64,000 bases of DNA from positions 4,960,001-5,024,000 of the forward strand of contig NZ_CP068595.1 of the NCBI RefSeq assembly GCF_016772475.1. The letters are read 5' to 3'. The DNA is from Paenibacillus sonchi. GTDB lineage: Bacteria > Bacillota > Bacilli > Paenibacillales > Paenibacillaceae. Each line of letters opens with the position of its first letter. Within the stretch, counting starts at the first letter, position 1. This document shows positions 8,449 to 18,177 of the stretch, piece by piece. Made by a program: the position numbers and the translations under genes. The notes under the pieces were generated by a model. The model saw nothing but the letters and a program-made list of their open reading frames with translations. It searched no databases and was not told the origin of the DNA.

Positions 8449-10209
8449 TTATGAGGCCTGCTCAAATTGGCTGTTGTACAGCTCGGCGTAGAAGCCGTTT
8501 TTGGCCAGCAGCTCGCTGTGGCTTCCGCTTTCCAGGATGTCCCCGTCCTTCAGCACCAGAATGACATCGGCATTCTTGATGGTCGAGAGCCGATGGGCGA
8601 TGACGAAGGAGGTCCGGCCTTCCATCAGCCGGTCCATCGCCTGCTGGATCAGCAGCTCCGTCCGGGTGTCGACCGAGCTGGTCGCCTCGTCGAGAATGAG
8701 CATCGGCGCAGCTTTAAGCATGGCGCGGGCGATGGTCAACTGTTGTTTTTGGCCGGCGGACAGGTTGACTTTGTCGTTCAATACCGTATCGTAGCCGGCG
8801 CTTAAGGTCTGGATGAAGTGGTGCAGGCCCACCGATTTGCATGCCTCCTGAATGTCTTGATCGGTGATGCCGGTTTGGTTGTACATCAGGTTCTCCCGGA
8901 TCGTTCCTTCAAACAGCCAGGTGTCCTGCAGCACCATACAGAACTGGTCATGGATGTTCTCCCGGGTCAGGCTGCTAATCGGCGTATCGTCAATATAAAT
9001 CTCTCCGCCCGTGAGTTCATTGAAGCGGATGAGCAGATTGACGAGCGTGGTTTTGCCGGCGCCGGTCGGGCCGACGATCGCGATCTTTTGCCCCGACTGA
9101 ACCTCGGTGGAGAAGTCTTTGATCACCAGATTATCCGCACCCTCGTAGGCAAATTGCACGTGCTCGAACTTCACTTTGCCCGTTGCAGCTTCCAGTCGTG
9201 CCGTCTTTTGGCTCTCATCGTCCATTTCCTCGGCCTCTAAAAATTCAAAGACACGCTTGCTGGCCGCCGAAGCTGATTGCAGGCTTTGCGCAGCCTGGGC
9301 GATCTGCGAGAGAGGCTGGGTAAAGAAGCGGACGTACATCATAAAGGCGACGATGACCCCGAAGGAAATATCTCCGTTCGTTGCCAGTACAGCCCCAACC
9401 ACACAGACGGCCACGAAACCCAAATTCCCGATAAACATCATGATCGGCATCATCATGCCGGAGAGGAACTGCGCCTTGAACACGCTGTTTTTCAGATTGC
9501 GGTTCAGGTCTTCAAATGCGCCGCGCATCTGCGCTTCGGCATTGTAGGCTTTTACAACAGTATGTCCGGTGTAGACTTCCTCCACATGGCCGTTGATTTT
9601 GCCCAGATACTCTTGCTGGCTCTGAAAATACTTCTGGGACTTCTTCATAATAACCGTCATCAGGCCAAAACCGATGATTGTAGCGACAACTGCGGTAACG
9701 GTCATGATCCAGTTCGTCTTGAGCATCATGACGATGGACCCGACGAACAGCGAGAGGGCGGTGACCAGCGTACCGACGCTTTGATTCAAGGCTTGCCCGA
9801 TCGTATCCACATCATTGGTTACCCGGGAGAGAATGTCGCCGGTTGTTGATTTATTGTAATAAGAGATCGGCAGTCTGTTCATTTTGTGCGACAGATCGCC
9901 TCTTAAACGTTTGGAGACCTTTTGCGTCACCGACGACATGATGAGTCCCTGCAACAGAGAGAGTACAGCACTGATTCCATAGATGATGACCAGATACAAT
10001 CCGATAGAAGCGATCGCCTCCATATCGATTCCGGCAGCGATGCCCTGGGTAATCAGGTCCGTCATCTCGGAGAGCTGATCCGGACCAAGCAAGGTCAACA
10101 CGGTTCCGGCGGCCGCACTGAGCACGGCTACCAGCACCACAGGAATATGATTACGGCAATATCGGAGAAGCTTGCTCCAGGTGCCGGGTTGTTTGTTGTT
10201 TGCAGTCAT
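8449..10209 (-). CDS. ABC exporter half-transporter, catalytic subunit
   Basis: A 586-residue protein with an N-terminal six-helix type IV exporter domain (about residues 20-320) and a C-terminal ATPase. The ATPase has Walker A GPTGAGKTT, signature LSAGQKQQ and Walker B MLILDEATSS with the catalytic glutamate. Its start codon overlaps the stop of the upstream partner gene (TAATG), which implies translational coupling and equal amounts. Together they would form a heterodimeric multidrug or peptide/lipid exporter of the BmrCD/TM287-288 kind in the plasma membrane. The substrate is unknown. A two-component system lies upstream. Confidence 0.9.
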   Translation of the reverse strand: MTANNKQPGTWSKLLRYCRNHIPVVLVAVLSAAAGTVLTLLGPDQLSEMTDLITQGIAAGIDMEAIASIGLYLVIIYGISAVLSLLQGLIMSSVTQKVSKRLRGDLSHKMNRLPISYYNKSTTGDILSRVTNDVDTIGQALNQSVGTLVTALSLFVGSIVMMLKTNWIMTVTAVVATIIGFGLMTVIMKKSQKYFQSQQEYLGKINGHVEEVYTGHTVVKAYNAEAQMRGAFEDLNRNLKNSVFKAQFLSGMMMPIMMFIGNLGFVAVCVVGAVLATNGDISFGVIVAFMMYVRFFTQPLSQIAQAAQSLQSASAASKRVFEFLEAEEMDDESQKTARLEAATGKVKFEHVQFAYEGADNLVIKDFSTEVQSGQKIAIVGPTGAGKTTLVNLLIRFNELTGGEIYIDDTPISSLTRENIHDQFCMVLQDTWLFEGTIRENLMYNQTGITDQDIQEACKSVGLHHFIQTLSAGYDTVLNDKVNLSAGQKQQLTIARAMLKAAPMLILDEATSSVDTRTELLIQQAMDRLMEGRTSFVIAHRLSTIKNADVILVLKDGDILESGSHSELLAKNGFYAELYNSQFEQAS

Positions 10210-11960
10210 TAGGCCAATTCCTCCTTGGACAGCTGCGAATAGGCAATCTCCTGATAAACGCTGCAGGTGTCCATTAATTCCTCATGTGTGCCCATGCCAG
10301 CGATGCGGCCTTCTTCCAGCACGATAATTTTGTCTGCATCCTTAATGGTGCCGATCCGCTGGGCGACAATCAACATTGTGGTTCCGCGGGCACCCTTTTT
10401 CAGTTCGCTGCGCAGTTTGCGGTCCGTCTTGTAATCAAGCGCGGAGAAGGAATCGTCAAAAATCAGAATTTCCGGACGGCGGGCGATCGCCCGGGCAATG
10501 GATAGCCGCTGCTTCTGGCCGCCGGACAGATTGGTGCCGCCCTGGGCGATGTGCGCATCATAGCTGCCTTCCATTTTTTCGACGAAATCTGAAGCCTGGG
10601 AGATATACACCGCATCTACCACTTCAGCGGAAGCATCGCTGCCGTTGTCGCCGAAGGCGATATTGGAAGTCACGGTTCCGCCGAACAACACCGCCTTCTG
10701 CGAGACATAACCCATCTTGTTGCGGAGCGCGCTTTCTTCGTATTGATTGACATTGACCCCGTTGACAAGCACCTCGCCTTCAGTAGCATCATAGAAGCGG
10801 GGGATGAGGTTAACGACAGTGCTTTTGCCGCAGCCGGTCGAACCGATGAAGGCGACGGTTTCGCCTGTTTTGGCTGTAAAGCTGATGTCTTTGAGGACAT
10901 AATCATCCGCATCGGGATATTTGAAGCTGACCTTTCTGAATTCAACCTCGCCGGCAAGCTTGGAGGCAGAGGCGGTCAGCGATCCGTTCATCAGGCTCGG
11001 CTTGGTATCCAGCACTTCGTTGATCCGTTTGGCTGAGACATGGGCGCGGGGCATCAGAATGAAGATCATGATGAGCATCATAAAGGCCATAACTACCTGA
11101 ATAGCATAAGAGGAGAAGACGATCATATCCGAGAACAGTCCCATTTTGGCGCCCATATCGGCGGATTGGATCAGCGACGCGCCTACCCAATAAATGGCGA
11201 GGCTCAGACCGCTCATAATCAGGGTGATGCTTGGCATAAGCACAGCCAGTACGTTGTTTGCGAACAGGTTCGTGCGGGTAAGCACATTGTTGGCCTCACT
11301 GAACTTGTTTTCCTGATAGCCTTCGGCATTATATGCACGGATGATCCGCAGGCCGGTCAGATTTTCTCTGGACACCCGGTTCAGATTATCCGTCAATTGC
11401 TGCAGCTTCTGGAACTTCGGCAGCACAAGCACGACACAGATTCCGACGATCAGGATAAGCACACCGACGGCAATGCCGGTCGTCAGCGACCACTCCCAGC
11501 TTTTGCCGGTAATCTTGAGCAGCGCCCACACCGCAAGGATCGGAGCCTTCACGAGCAGCTGCAATCCGATGACAATCAGCATCTGCACCTGGGTAATATC
11601 GTTGGTCGAACGGGTAATCAGGCTGGCTGTCGAGAAGTTGTTGATTTCCTCCATGGAGAAGGACTGCACCTTATCGAACAGCTTGGAACGGAGCCGGGAA
11701 GAGAAGTTGGCGGCGATTCTTGCGGCGATGCCGGCTACAACGATTGAGGTTGCCAGACTGCCGAGCGCACAGAGCAGCATCCAGCCGCCGGTAGCCATGA
11801 TTTCGCTCATTTCGCTTCCCGGTGTCTGGACGAGCCGGGTAATTTCGCTCATATAATCGGGCAGCTCCAGATCCAGCCACACCTGGGCAACGATGAACAG
11901 GATGCTGATGCCGAAGAGGGCCCATTCTTTCGGGTTCAAGTATTTGAGTATTTTGACCAT
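10209..11960 (-). CDS. ABC exporter half-transporter, degenerate-site subunit
   Basis: A 583-residue partner with six membrane helices then an ATPase. Walker A is GSTGCGKST and the signature is LSGGQKQR, but Walker B reads ILIFDDSFSALD: an aspartate replaces the catalytic glutamate. That is the hallmark of the non-hydrolysing site in asymmetric heterodimers such as TM287/288. It starts from an ATG with AAAGGAGTCAG upstream and is first in its transcript, with tandem terminators separating it from the sensor kinase gene. I infer that one ATP site of the pair is regulatory and the other drives transport. Confidence 0.9.
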   Translation of the reverse strand: MVKILKYLNPKEWALFGISILFIVAQVWLDLELPDYMSEITRLVQTPGSEMSEIMATGGWMLLCALGSLATSIVVAGIAARIAANFSSRLRSKLFDKVQSFSMEEINNFSTASLITRSTNDITQVQMLIVIGLQLLVKAPILAVWALLKITGKSWEWSLTTGIAVGVLILIVGICVVLVLPKFQKLQQLTDNLNRVSRENLTGLRIIRAYNAEGYQENKFSEANNVLTRTNLFANNVLAVLMPSITLIMSGLSLAIYWVGASLIQSADMGAKMGLFSDMIVFSSYAIQVVMAFMMLIMIFILMPRAHVSAKRINEVLDTKPSLMNGSLTASASKLAGEVEFRKVSFKYPDADDYVLKDISFTAKTGETVAFIGSTGCGKSTVVNLIPRFYDATEGEVLVNGVNVNQYEESALRNKMGYVSQKAVLFGGTVTSNIAFGDNGSDASAEVVDAVYISQASDFVEKMEGSYDAHIAQGGTNLSGGQKQRLSIARAIARRPEILIFDDSFSALDYKTDRKLRSELKKGARGTTMLIVAQRIGTIKDADKIIVLEEGRIAGMGTHEELMDTCSVYQEIAYSQLSKEELA

Positions 11961-12048
11961 AAGTCTGACTCCTTTGTGTGATGATGTATGTATGGTACCG
12001 GAAGAACATAAACTGAACGTTAACTTTTCTGAAAAAAGAAAAAGCTTT

Positions 12049-12070
12049 AAAAAAACCTTGCGGTTCTTTC
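12049..12070 (-). terminator. Second terminator downstream of the sensor kinase
   Basis: On the minus strand GAAAGAACC, a GCAA tetraloop and GGTTTTTTT form a short hairpin running into its own T stretch. It sits behind a first terminator and in front of the ABC exporter genes. Confidence 0.6.
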
Positions 12071-12092
12071 AAAGCTTTGTTTAATTTGAAGC

Positions 12093-12118
12093 CAAAACCT
12101 CACTTTGTGGGGTTGTTT
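12093..12118 (-). terminator. First terminator downstream of the sensor kinase
   Basis: AACCCCAC, AAA and GTGAGGTTTT on the minus strand form an 8-base stem with one mismatch, directly after the kinase stop codon. Confidence 0.6.
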
Positions 12119-13174
12119 TTAGGCTTCGGAAGGCAGGGTGACGATAAATGCAGTTCCCTGGAGAGCCCCGCTCTCACAGGCAACCGTCCCGCCATGCAGG
12201 TTCACGATTCGCTGTACAATGGTCAGGCCGAGACCGTTGCCCACCGTCGCGTGGGAGGTGTCCGCCTGATAGAATTTGTCGAAGATTCGGGGAAGGGTCT
12301 CCGGATCGATCACGCTTCCGGTGTTGCTGAACACCATTTCCAGTGAGTTTGCGGTACGCCTCATCTCAATGGTAACCGTTCCATGTTCAGGTGTGAATTT
12401 GATCGCATTATCCAGCAGATTAAGCCAGACCTGATTGAGCATCTCTTTGTTGCCGGACAGGGAATAATCATGAAGACCCAAATTGAGGGAGAGATGTTTT
12501 TTCTCCAGCTTGGTTGTCAGCAGCAGCACGCATTGGCGGATCTGCTCTCCAACGTTAACCTTTTGCTTGTCCGTCAGAATCGTCTGGGTCTCGATCTTCG
12601 ACAGCTCCAGCACATTTGAGGCCAGCGAGGCGAGCCGGGCGGATTCCTCGATGACGATATCGAGGTATTCGTCCCGTTCTTCTTTGGAGAGATCATCGTA
12701 TTTTAGGATTTCGGCAAAACCTTTGATCGAGACAATGGGTGTCTTGAATTCATGGGAGAAATTGTTCACGAAGTCGGTGCGCAAAATCTCGATGCCGCCG
12801 AGCTCATCGGCCATCCGGTTAAAGTTCTCGGACAGAATCCGGTATTCGGGCGGATTCTTCAAATATAGGCGCGTGGAAAAGTCGCCGGCAGCCAGCCGCT
12901 GGGTGGCTTCGATAAACTCGCGGATGGACTTGACCATTCTCCGGCTGGTAAAACCGGATATCGTGGTCCCAATGATGATGCAGGAGACCAAAATAATGAG
13001 CGGTAGTACGGCTCCGCCCTGGGCGACTTCTTCATTTAACAGCCCGAAAAAATGTGCCAGAAAGACCAGTATACCGGTAATCACAACGGTAATGAGGAAA
13101 ATAATGAAAACCATCAGTGAAAATAAGAACGGCAAAGTGATCTTTTCTTTGATCCATGCGCCCAACCTGCTCAT
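12119..13174 (-). CDS. Sensor histidine kinase
   Basis: A 351-residue membrane kinase with two membrane segments (about residues 13-42 and 54-76) and only a very short extracytoplasmic loop, then HAMP, HisKA with NNFSHEFKTP (phospho-accepting His) and an ATPase domain with NLLDNAIKFTPEHG and GNGLGLTIVQ. The short loop resembles intramembrane-sensing kinases that react to envelope stress or to an adjacent transporter. Its start overlaps the response regulator stop by four bases (ATGA). The downstream ABC exporter on the same strand is a likely target, although terminators separate them. Confidence 0.9.
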   Translation of the reverse strand: MSRLGAWIKEKITLPFLFSLMVFIIFLITVVITGILVFLAHFFGLLNEEVAQGGAVLPLIILVSCIIIGTTISGFTSRRMVKSIREFIEATQRLAAGDFSTRLYLKNPPEYRILSENFNRMADELGGIEILRTDFVNNFSHEFKTPIVSIKGFAEILKYDDLSKEERDEYLDIVIEESARLASLASNVLELSKIETQTILTDKQKVNVGEQIRQCVLLLTTKLEKKHLSLNLGLHDYSLSGNKEMLNQVWLNLLDNAIKFTPEHGTVTIEMRRTANSLEMVFSNTGSVIDPETLPRIFDKFYQADTSHATVGNGLGLTIVQRIVNLHGGTVACESGALQGTAFIVTLPSEA

Positions 13175-13845
13175 TGATGCCGCACCGCCTTATATCCGAG
13201 GCCGCGTACAGACACCAGCTCGAATTCGGGATACCCTTCGAACCGCTTCCGCAGGCGGTTGATATGCACGTTGACCGTGGTGTCCGAGCTTTCACTTTCC
13301 ATCCCCCAGATTTCGTCCATCAGCTGGATACGGGTGAAGACACGGTCCGGATAGGACAGCAGCTTGTACAGCAGGTAGAATTCTTTTTGCGGAAGGGTCT
13401 GCTTCTCTTCGCCGTGCGTAACCGTCAAGGCATCGTAATCCAAGACCACATTGCCTACAACCAGCTTACGGGCGCTGGCAATCTGGGAACGGCGGAGCAG
13501 GGCACCAATCCGCAGCAGCATTTCCTCGGTATCGACCGGCTTGGTCATATAATCGTCGATCCCCAGGCGGAAGCCCTTCTTTTTATCCTCCGGGAGATGC
13601 TTGGCCGTAGCCATCAGAACGGGAATCAGGCTGCCGGCATCCCGGAGCTCCCTGGCGAACTCATATCCGTCCATGTTCGGCATCATAATATCAAGAACGA
13701 TGAGGTCGATATGCTGCTGGTCGAGCACGTCCATGGCCCGGGCTCCGTCTTCAGCGGTAGATACCAGGTATCCTTCGCGTTTCAGCACGGCTTCAAACAG
13801 TCTTCTGGCATGCCGGTCATCTTCCACAACTAGTATATGAATCAT
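13171..13845 (-). CDS. OmpR-family response regulator
   Basis: Receiver domain (residues 1-115) with the acidic pair in HILVVEDD, the phospho-acceptor Asp in LIVLDIMMPN and the Lys in DYMTKP, then an OmpR/PhoB winged helix (about 130-222) with TTVNVHINRLRKRF. The start at 13845 (ATG) is chosen over the upstream GTG because GGAG sits eight bases before it. It is co-transcribed with the overlapping kinase gene and should pass the kinase signal to promoters, perhaps that of the ABC exporter. The target is inference. Confidence 0.9.
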   Translation of the reverse strand: MIHILVVEDDRHARRLFEAVLKREGYLVSTAEDGARAMDVLDQQHIDLIVLDIMMPNMDGYEFARELRDAGSLIPVLMATAKHLPEDKKKGFRLGIDDYMTKPVDTEEMLLRIGALLRRSQIASARKLVVGNVVLDYDALTVTHGEEKQTLPQKEFYLLYKLLSYPDRVFTRIQLMDEIWGMESESSDTTVNVHINRLRKRFEGYPEFELVSVRGLGYKAVRHQ

Positions 13846-13980
13846 CGGGTTCACTCCAATGGTTTGGTCATTTGAGATACATAGGCAACCTTATCATAAC
13901 CACCATGAAGAGGATTAGGCAAGAAATGTACACAGTTGTGTCAGTAAGATTTAGAAAGATGATCTTGCTTTGTGATTTGA

Positions 13981-14818
13981 TTACACCACACCCTGCTTCG
14001 CCTTCATACACTTAAGATGATATATCCGCCCATACGCTTTGCCATATTGGACGATCCGGTTAATCATTCGGCGGTCCTTCAGCTTGGTGAACGGACAGGG
14101 ATCAGGGGCTGTATTTACTTCCAGAATCCATGGCTTCAGGTGCCGGTCCAGGGCAAGGTCCACACCGATTTCCTGAAGGCCGGGATAAGCCGTGCTTAGC
14201 TGCCTGGCGGATTTCACGCCAATGTCATGCATAGCTGCGATCAATGCCGTCCGCTTCTCCGGGCTGGTGTAGGGTCTTAATAATACCTCAACCGGATAAA
14301 TCGTTCCCCCTTGGCTGCCGTTGGTAACCACCTTGAGCGGATGCGCCACGCGTCCTGCCACCCCGGTAGCTTCCCACTGGCCCTTGAGATTGCGCTGCAC
14401 CATCACCCGGATATCAAAGGGGCGGCCCTTGTGAAGCAGGAGCCGGATTCCTTTTTGTACCAGATAGGACTTCCCCGGGTTTCCTTATGAATGGCCCGGT
14501 ATGCCGTATCGTAGTCAGAAAAGTTGTGTATTTGCATACCCGCCTGATAGCGGTAATTCCCACTGTCCCCGGGGCATGCTTCCCGCTGTTTTTGCTTCTC
14601 AGGCTGCTGCCGGCAGTTTTTTCAACCCGGATCACTCCCTGCCCCAAAGAACCGCAGCATGGTTTAACGTACACCATCTGATATTTTTGCAGCATCTCCT
14701 GAAGTACACTCTGGTTCATTCTTTTTGTTGCCGGGATATGACTTCTTAACTCCTGGCTCCTGGCCAGCACCCTTGTCTTCGTCAGCTTGTTGGATATCCG
14801 CCGGATCTGCTCCTTCAT
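13981..14818 (-). pseudogene. YheC/YheD family ATP-grasp protein, frameshifted
   Basis: The reading frame is broken twice, at CCCCGGGG (14567-14574) and CCCCGGG (14473-14479); adding one G at each (minus strand) gives a continuous protein of about 279 residues that aligns along its length with the intact 20535-21290 gene. Shared landmarks are MVYVKP, the GVIRVE strand, FDIRVMVQ, WEATGV.GR and WILEVNTAPDP. YheC/YheD are spore-coat-associated ATP-grasp proteins in Bacillus; ATP-grasp enzymes join a carboxylate to an amine or thiol. The gene is divergent from the SbnA fusion gene and has a CATAGACTA box 20 bases before its start. Confidence 0.75.
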
Positions 14819-14837
14819 TGTATCCCTCCGTCTCCAT

Positions 14838-14846
14838 TAGTCTATG
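14838..14846 (-). promoter_or_regulatory. Possible sigma-E/sigma-K -10 box of yheC/D gene 1
   Basis: CATAGACTA on the minus strand matches the CATANNNTA -10 consensus of mother-cell sporulation sigma factors. A start point seven bases on would leave a short leader holding the GGAGGG ribosome binding site. No convincing -35 element is seen. Confidence 0.35.
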
Positions 14847-14920
14847 TAGGCTATATTACGGGAACCGGTCGGCTTTTGACTGGGCGCCACACAATAAAAG
14901 AACACACCCTAGGCGTTCTA

Positions 14921-14929
14921 CATATGATT
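14921..14929 (+). promoter_or_regulatory. Possible sigma-E -10 box of the SbnA-fusion operon
   Basis: CATATGATT fits CATANNNTT and lies 52 bases before the proposed start codon. A good -35 element is not visible. Confidence 0.3.
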
Positions 14930-14981
14930 ATTGCAGGTGATATCTAATGAGGCTGCAGATGCGGCGGAGCAGGAGGCGGCT

Positions 14982-17165
14982 ATGATGCTGCTGGACAAAT
15001 TGCAGGATAAGGTGCTTGAAGTGATTGAATATTTTCCTTGGTACAAAGGGCTGATGGGTGGTGAGACAACGGATTATAAGCTGCAGAACCTCCCGCTGCT
15101 GACGGCGGAAATTCTTGAAACCCATTATTATACAGTTTCTGCCGATCCTTCTCTGGCTGTATACAGGACATCGGGCACAAGCTCAGGCCGCAGAAAGGCG
15201 ATATTCTACTCAGAGGAAGACGAGAAGCACTATGTTGACATCAAAACGAAGCTGTTCGGGGAGCTGATTGCAGGAAGCGGATGTACCAGAGCGATGGCGG
15301 ACATGGGTACCGGACATGCAGCGGACACGGCCCTAACCATTTTTGAACGGCTGGGGCTGGAAAAGAGTGCGATCCCCTTTGAGCTGCCGGTTGAACAGCA
15401 TATTGAACGGATTCAGGCTTTTAAGCCTGACCTGTTGTACACGATGCCCTCCATCCTTGACCATATCGTATATGCCAGCGACAATCCGCGTGCCTTTGGT
15501 CTCCGCAAAATCATTCTGGTCGGGGAAATCGCCACGCCCGAGTGGCAGCGGAATATGGCCCGCCTGTTCGGTATCGATCCGCGCGACATCACCGATACGT
15601 ATGGTTCCATTGAAATCGGCACCATCGCCTATTACTCCCATGATCTGGGCAGGTATATTTTTGCTGACGGCATTTATGCGGAAGGGATCGGGACACAGGA
15701 GTTAGGCGGGGAATTGAGGCCGCTGGGAACAGATGAAAGCATCCTGGTCCTTACCTCCAGCGTCCGCAAGATGCTGCCTGCGGTCCGGTTCGTTACTTAT
15801 GACGTGATCAGGGACTTCAGGTCCGTGATGGTTGGGGGAGTAATGAAGCAGAGCTTTGGTTCTATCGTCAAACGGGTGGGCCGGGAGCTGAAGCACGGGG
15901 AAAAAATCAGCCTGTACGATATCGAACAGGTGGTATACCGCCATCTTGAGGACGCAATCATCCGGGTTCAAGTAAGGAATAATGCGCTGACCGTATCTGT
16001 CAAAAGCAAATCTGCAGATCACACTATCCTTCCGGTCATCCGGGACGAGATCAGAGACTGCATTCCGGAAATCGGCATGATGATCAGGGGCCATCTGCTG
16101 AAGGAGATTGAGGTTATTCTGGCAGCCGGAGACGAACCGCTGGAGAGCGGGCAGGTGAAGAACAAAAAGTTATATTACCAGCAGCAGAAGGACAGGGCAG
16201 GGATCAACCTCAGCGGCGGCATTTTGGCGGCCATCGGAAATACGCCCTTAATCAGGCTGGGCAACCTGTTCCGGAACAGCGGGTTTGAGGTCTATGCCAA
16301 AATGGAGCTGCTGAACCCCGGAGGAAGCGCGAAGGACCGCCCTGCCCTGCGGATGATCCAGGAGGCTTGGAAGGCCGGAGAAATCGGGCCGGGCACTTCC
16401 ATCATTGAATCAAGCTCGGGAAATATGGCGATCAGCCTGGCCATGATCTGCAAATATCTGGGGATGCGGTTTATTAGTGTTGTAGACCCTCGGACAACCG
16501 GGACGAATCTTCAAATCCTTAAAGCACTGGATGCCAAAATAGATGTTGTGGCCGAGCCCGACCCGGACACAGGCGAGTTTTTGCCTGCCCGGCTGAAACG
16601 TGTGCAGCAGCTCCTGGCAGAGCTGCCGGGCAGCTGCTGGCTGAACCAGTATGGTAATCCGAATAATTATTTGTCCCACTACCACACGACAATGAAAGAA
16701 ATCGTAACTGCACTTGACCGGATCGATTATTTGTTTTGCAGCGTCAGTACATGCGGCACCATCCGCGGCCTTGCAGAATATGCAAGGGATCATGGCCTGA
16801 AGACCAGGATTGTGGCCGTTGACGCGGAAGGCAGCGCCATTTTTGGCGGGAATAAGAGCCGGCGGCGGTTCCCGGGACTTGGTGCCGGAATCGTGCCGCC
16901 CTTTTGCAGAACATATCTGATTGACCGGATCGTACATGTCACGGACTCCGAGATCGTTGCAGGCTGCCGGGCACTCGCACAGAACGAATCGGTCCTGGCC
17001 GGCGCATCCTCCGGGGGAATTATTGCCGCAGTGAAGCATATGGAGCAGGAAATAGCTCCGGGATCTGTCTGCGGGGTGATTGTGCATGACAAAGGAGAAC
17101 GGTACCTCGATACCGTGTACTCCGATTCATGGGTGCAGAACCAGTTCGGCCATAGCGAAAGATAA
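14982..17165 (+). CDS. Fusion of adenylate-forming (PaaK-like) domain and SbnA-type PLP synthase
   Basis: About 727 residues in two enzymes. Residues 1-400 resemble phenylacetate-CoA ligase/CoF-synthetase adenylation domains: YRTSGTSSGRRKA is the phosphate loop and DTYGSIEIG the A5-type motif. Residues 410-720 are a fold-type II PLP enzyme like SbnA (O-phosphoserine to N-(2-amino-2-carboxyethyl)-glutamate): GNTPLIRL, the PLP lysine in NPGGSAKDRP, ESSSGNMAIS and GASSGG. The start is set at the ATG at 14982 because AGGAGG is five bases upstream; a longer frame to 14931 lacks one. SbnB follows after 30 bases, so together they should make L-2,3-diaminopropionate. What the first domain activates is unknown. 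Confidence 0.85.
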   Translation: MMLLDKLQDKVLEVIEYFPWYKGLMGGETTDYKLQNLPLLTAEILETHYYTVSADPSLAVYRTSGTSSGRRKAIFYSEEDEKHYVDIKTKLFGELIAGSGCTRAMADMGTGHAADTALTIFERLGLEKSAIPFELPVEQHIERIQAFKPDLLYTMPSILDHIVYASDNPRAFGLRKIILVGEIATPEWQRNMARLFGIDPRDITDTYGSIEIGTIAYYSHDLGRYIFADGIYAEGIGTQELGGELRPLGTDESILVLTSSVRKMLPAVRFVTYDVIRDFRSVMVGGVMKQSFGSIVKRVGRELKHGEKISLYDIEQVVYRHLEDAIIRVQVRNNALTVSVKSKSADHTILPVIRDEIRDCIPEIGMMIRGHLLKEIEVILAAGDEPLESGQVKNKKLYYQQQKDRAGINLSGGILAAIGNTPLIRLGNLFRNSGFEVYAKMELLNPGGSAKDRPALRMIQEAWKAGEIGPGTSIIESSSGNMAISLAMICKYLGMRFISVVDPRTTGTNLQILKALDAKIDVVAEPDPDTGEFLPARLKRVQQLLAELPGSCWLNQYGNPNNYLSHYHTTMKEIVTALDRIDYLFCSVSTCGTIRGLAEYARDHGLKTRIVAVDAEGSAIFGGNKSRRRFPGLGAGIVPPFCRTYLIDRIVHVTDSEIVAGCRALAQNESVLAGASSGGIIAAVKHMEQEIAPGSVCGVIVHDKGERYLDTVYSDSWVQNQFGHSER

Positions 17166-17195
17166 GTTCATCACACTGGTAAAAGGAGGAGGAGC

Positions 17196-18160
17196 ATGCT
17201 GTACTTAAACGACCGGGATCTCCGGGCCGTCGGGCTGGATTGGCCTGCCTTGGTGGACTCCGTAGAATCTGCCGTGCGCATTCTTGATTCCGGTGATTAC
17301 GCACAGCCGGTTAAGCCCTACTTAAGATATAACAATCTTAACAACCGTATTATAGCAATGCCAGCTTACGTAGGTGGAGAGGTGAGCGCGGCGGGAATCA
17401 AGTGGATTTCCAGCTTCCCGGATAATCTTAAGGCCGGTCTTCCCCGGGCCCATAGCATCATCGTGCTGAATGACCCCCTTACGGGCCAGCCCTCAGCAAT
17501 CCTGAATTCACCGGTCCCCAGCCTCGTCAGGACAGCTTCCATCAGCGGGCTGATGATCCGCCACTGGCTGCAGGCGCGCCCGCCGGAGCGGATTCAGCTC
17601 GGGATTATCGGCTGGGGACCGGTTGGACAGTATCATTTTCAAATGGCTGCGGCTCTGTACGGTGAACGGATTGAGAGCATCCGGATCTATGATATCCGGG
17701 GAGCGGATTTGGCGGAAATCCCGCCTCTTTACAGAGACAGGACGGAAGCGGCCGCCACGTGGGCAGAGGTCTATTTGCATTCCAATATCTTTATCACATG
17801 TACTGTATCCAACCACCGGTATATCGATCTTCCCCTGCCCGGGGCAGTCTTCTGCTGAATGTTTCACTGCGGGATTACAAGCCGGAGGCGTTAGCGGCGG
17901 TAACTGCCGTCATCGTCGACGACTGGGATGAAGTCTGCCGGGAGAATACGGACATTGAGCGGCTCCATCTGGAACGGGGACTGACTCAGGGCGGCACGGG
18001 AAAGATTACCGATGTCGTCGTCCGGCATTGCCTGGACGATTTCGCTGAAGCCGAGCCGGTCTTTTTCTGCCCGATGGGCATGGCCGTTTTCGATATTGCT
18101 ACAGCGGTGTATTACGTGAAGAAGGCAAGGGAGAAAGGGATCGGCAACGAGCTGGAGTAG
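17196..18160 (+). pseudogene. sbnB: SbnB-type 2,3-diaminopropionate biosynthesis protein, frameshifted
   Basis: An ornithine cyclodeaminase/mu-crystallin family enzyme. SbnB oxidises N-(2-amino-2-carboxyethyl)-glutamate with NAD to release 2,3-diaminopropionate and 2-oxoglutarate. Visible are KWISSFPDN, the NAD-binding LGIIGWGPVGQYHF near residue 135 and, in the second frame, VVIVDDWDE-like and TDVV segments. The frame breaks at CCCGGGG (17838-17844); one extra G gives PLPGGSLLLNV and about 321 residues, the family length. A strong AGGAGG precedes the ATG. It directly follows the SbnA fusion gene. The neighbouring manC gene converges on it 17 bases later. Confidence 0.8.
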
Positions 18161-18177
18161 CTGAGGTTTCTGCAACA

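Noticed and set aside
8467..11856. Several long plus-strand frames opposite the two ABC transporter genes
   Set aside because: They are antisense to clear ATPase motifs, have shadow-like composition rich in His, Arg and Gln, and lack ribosome binding sites.
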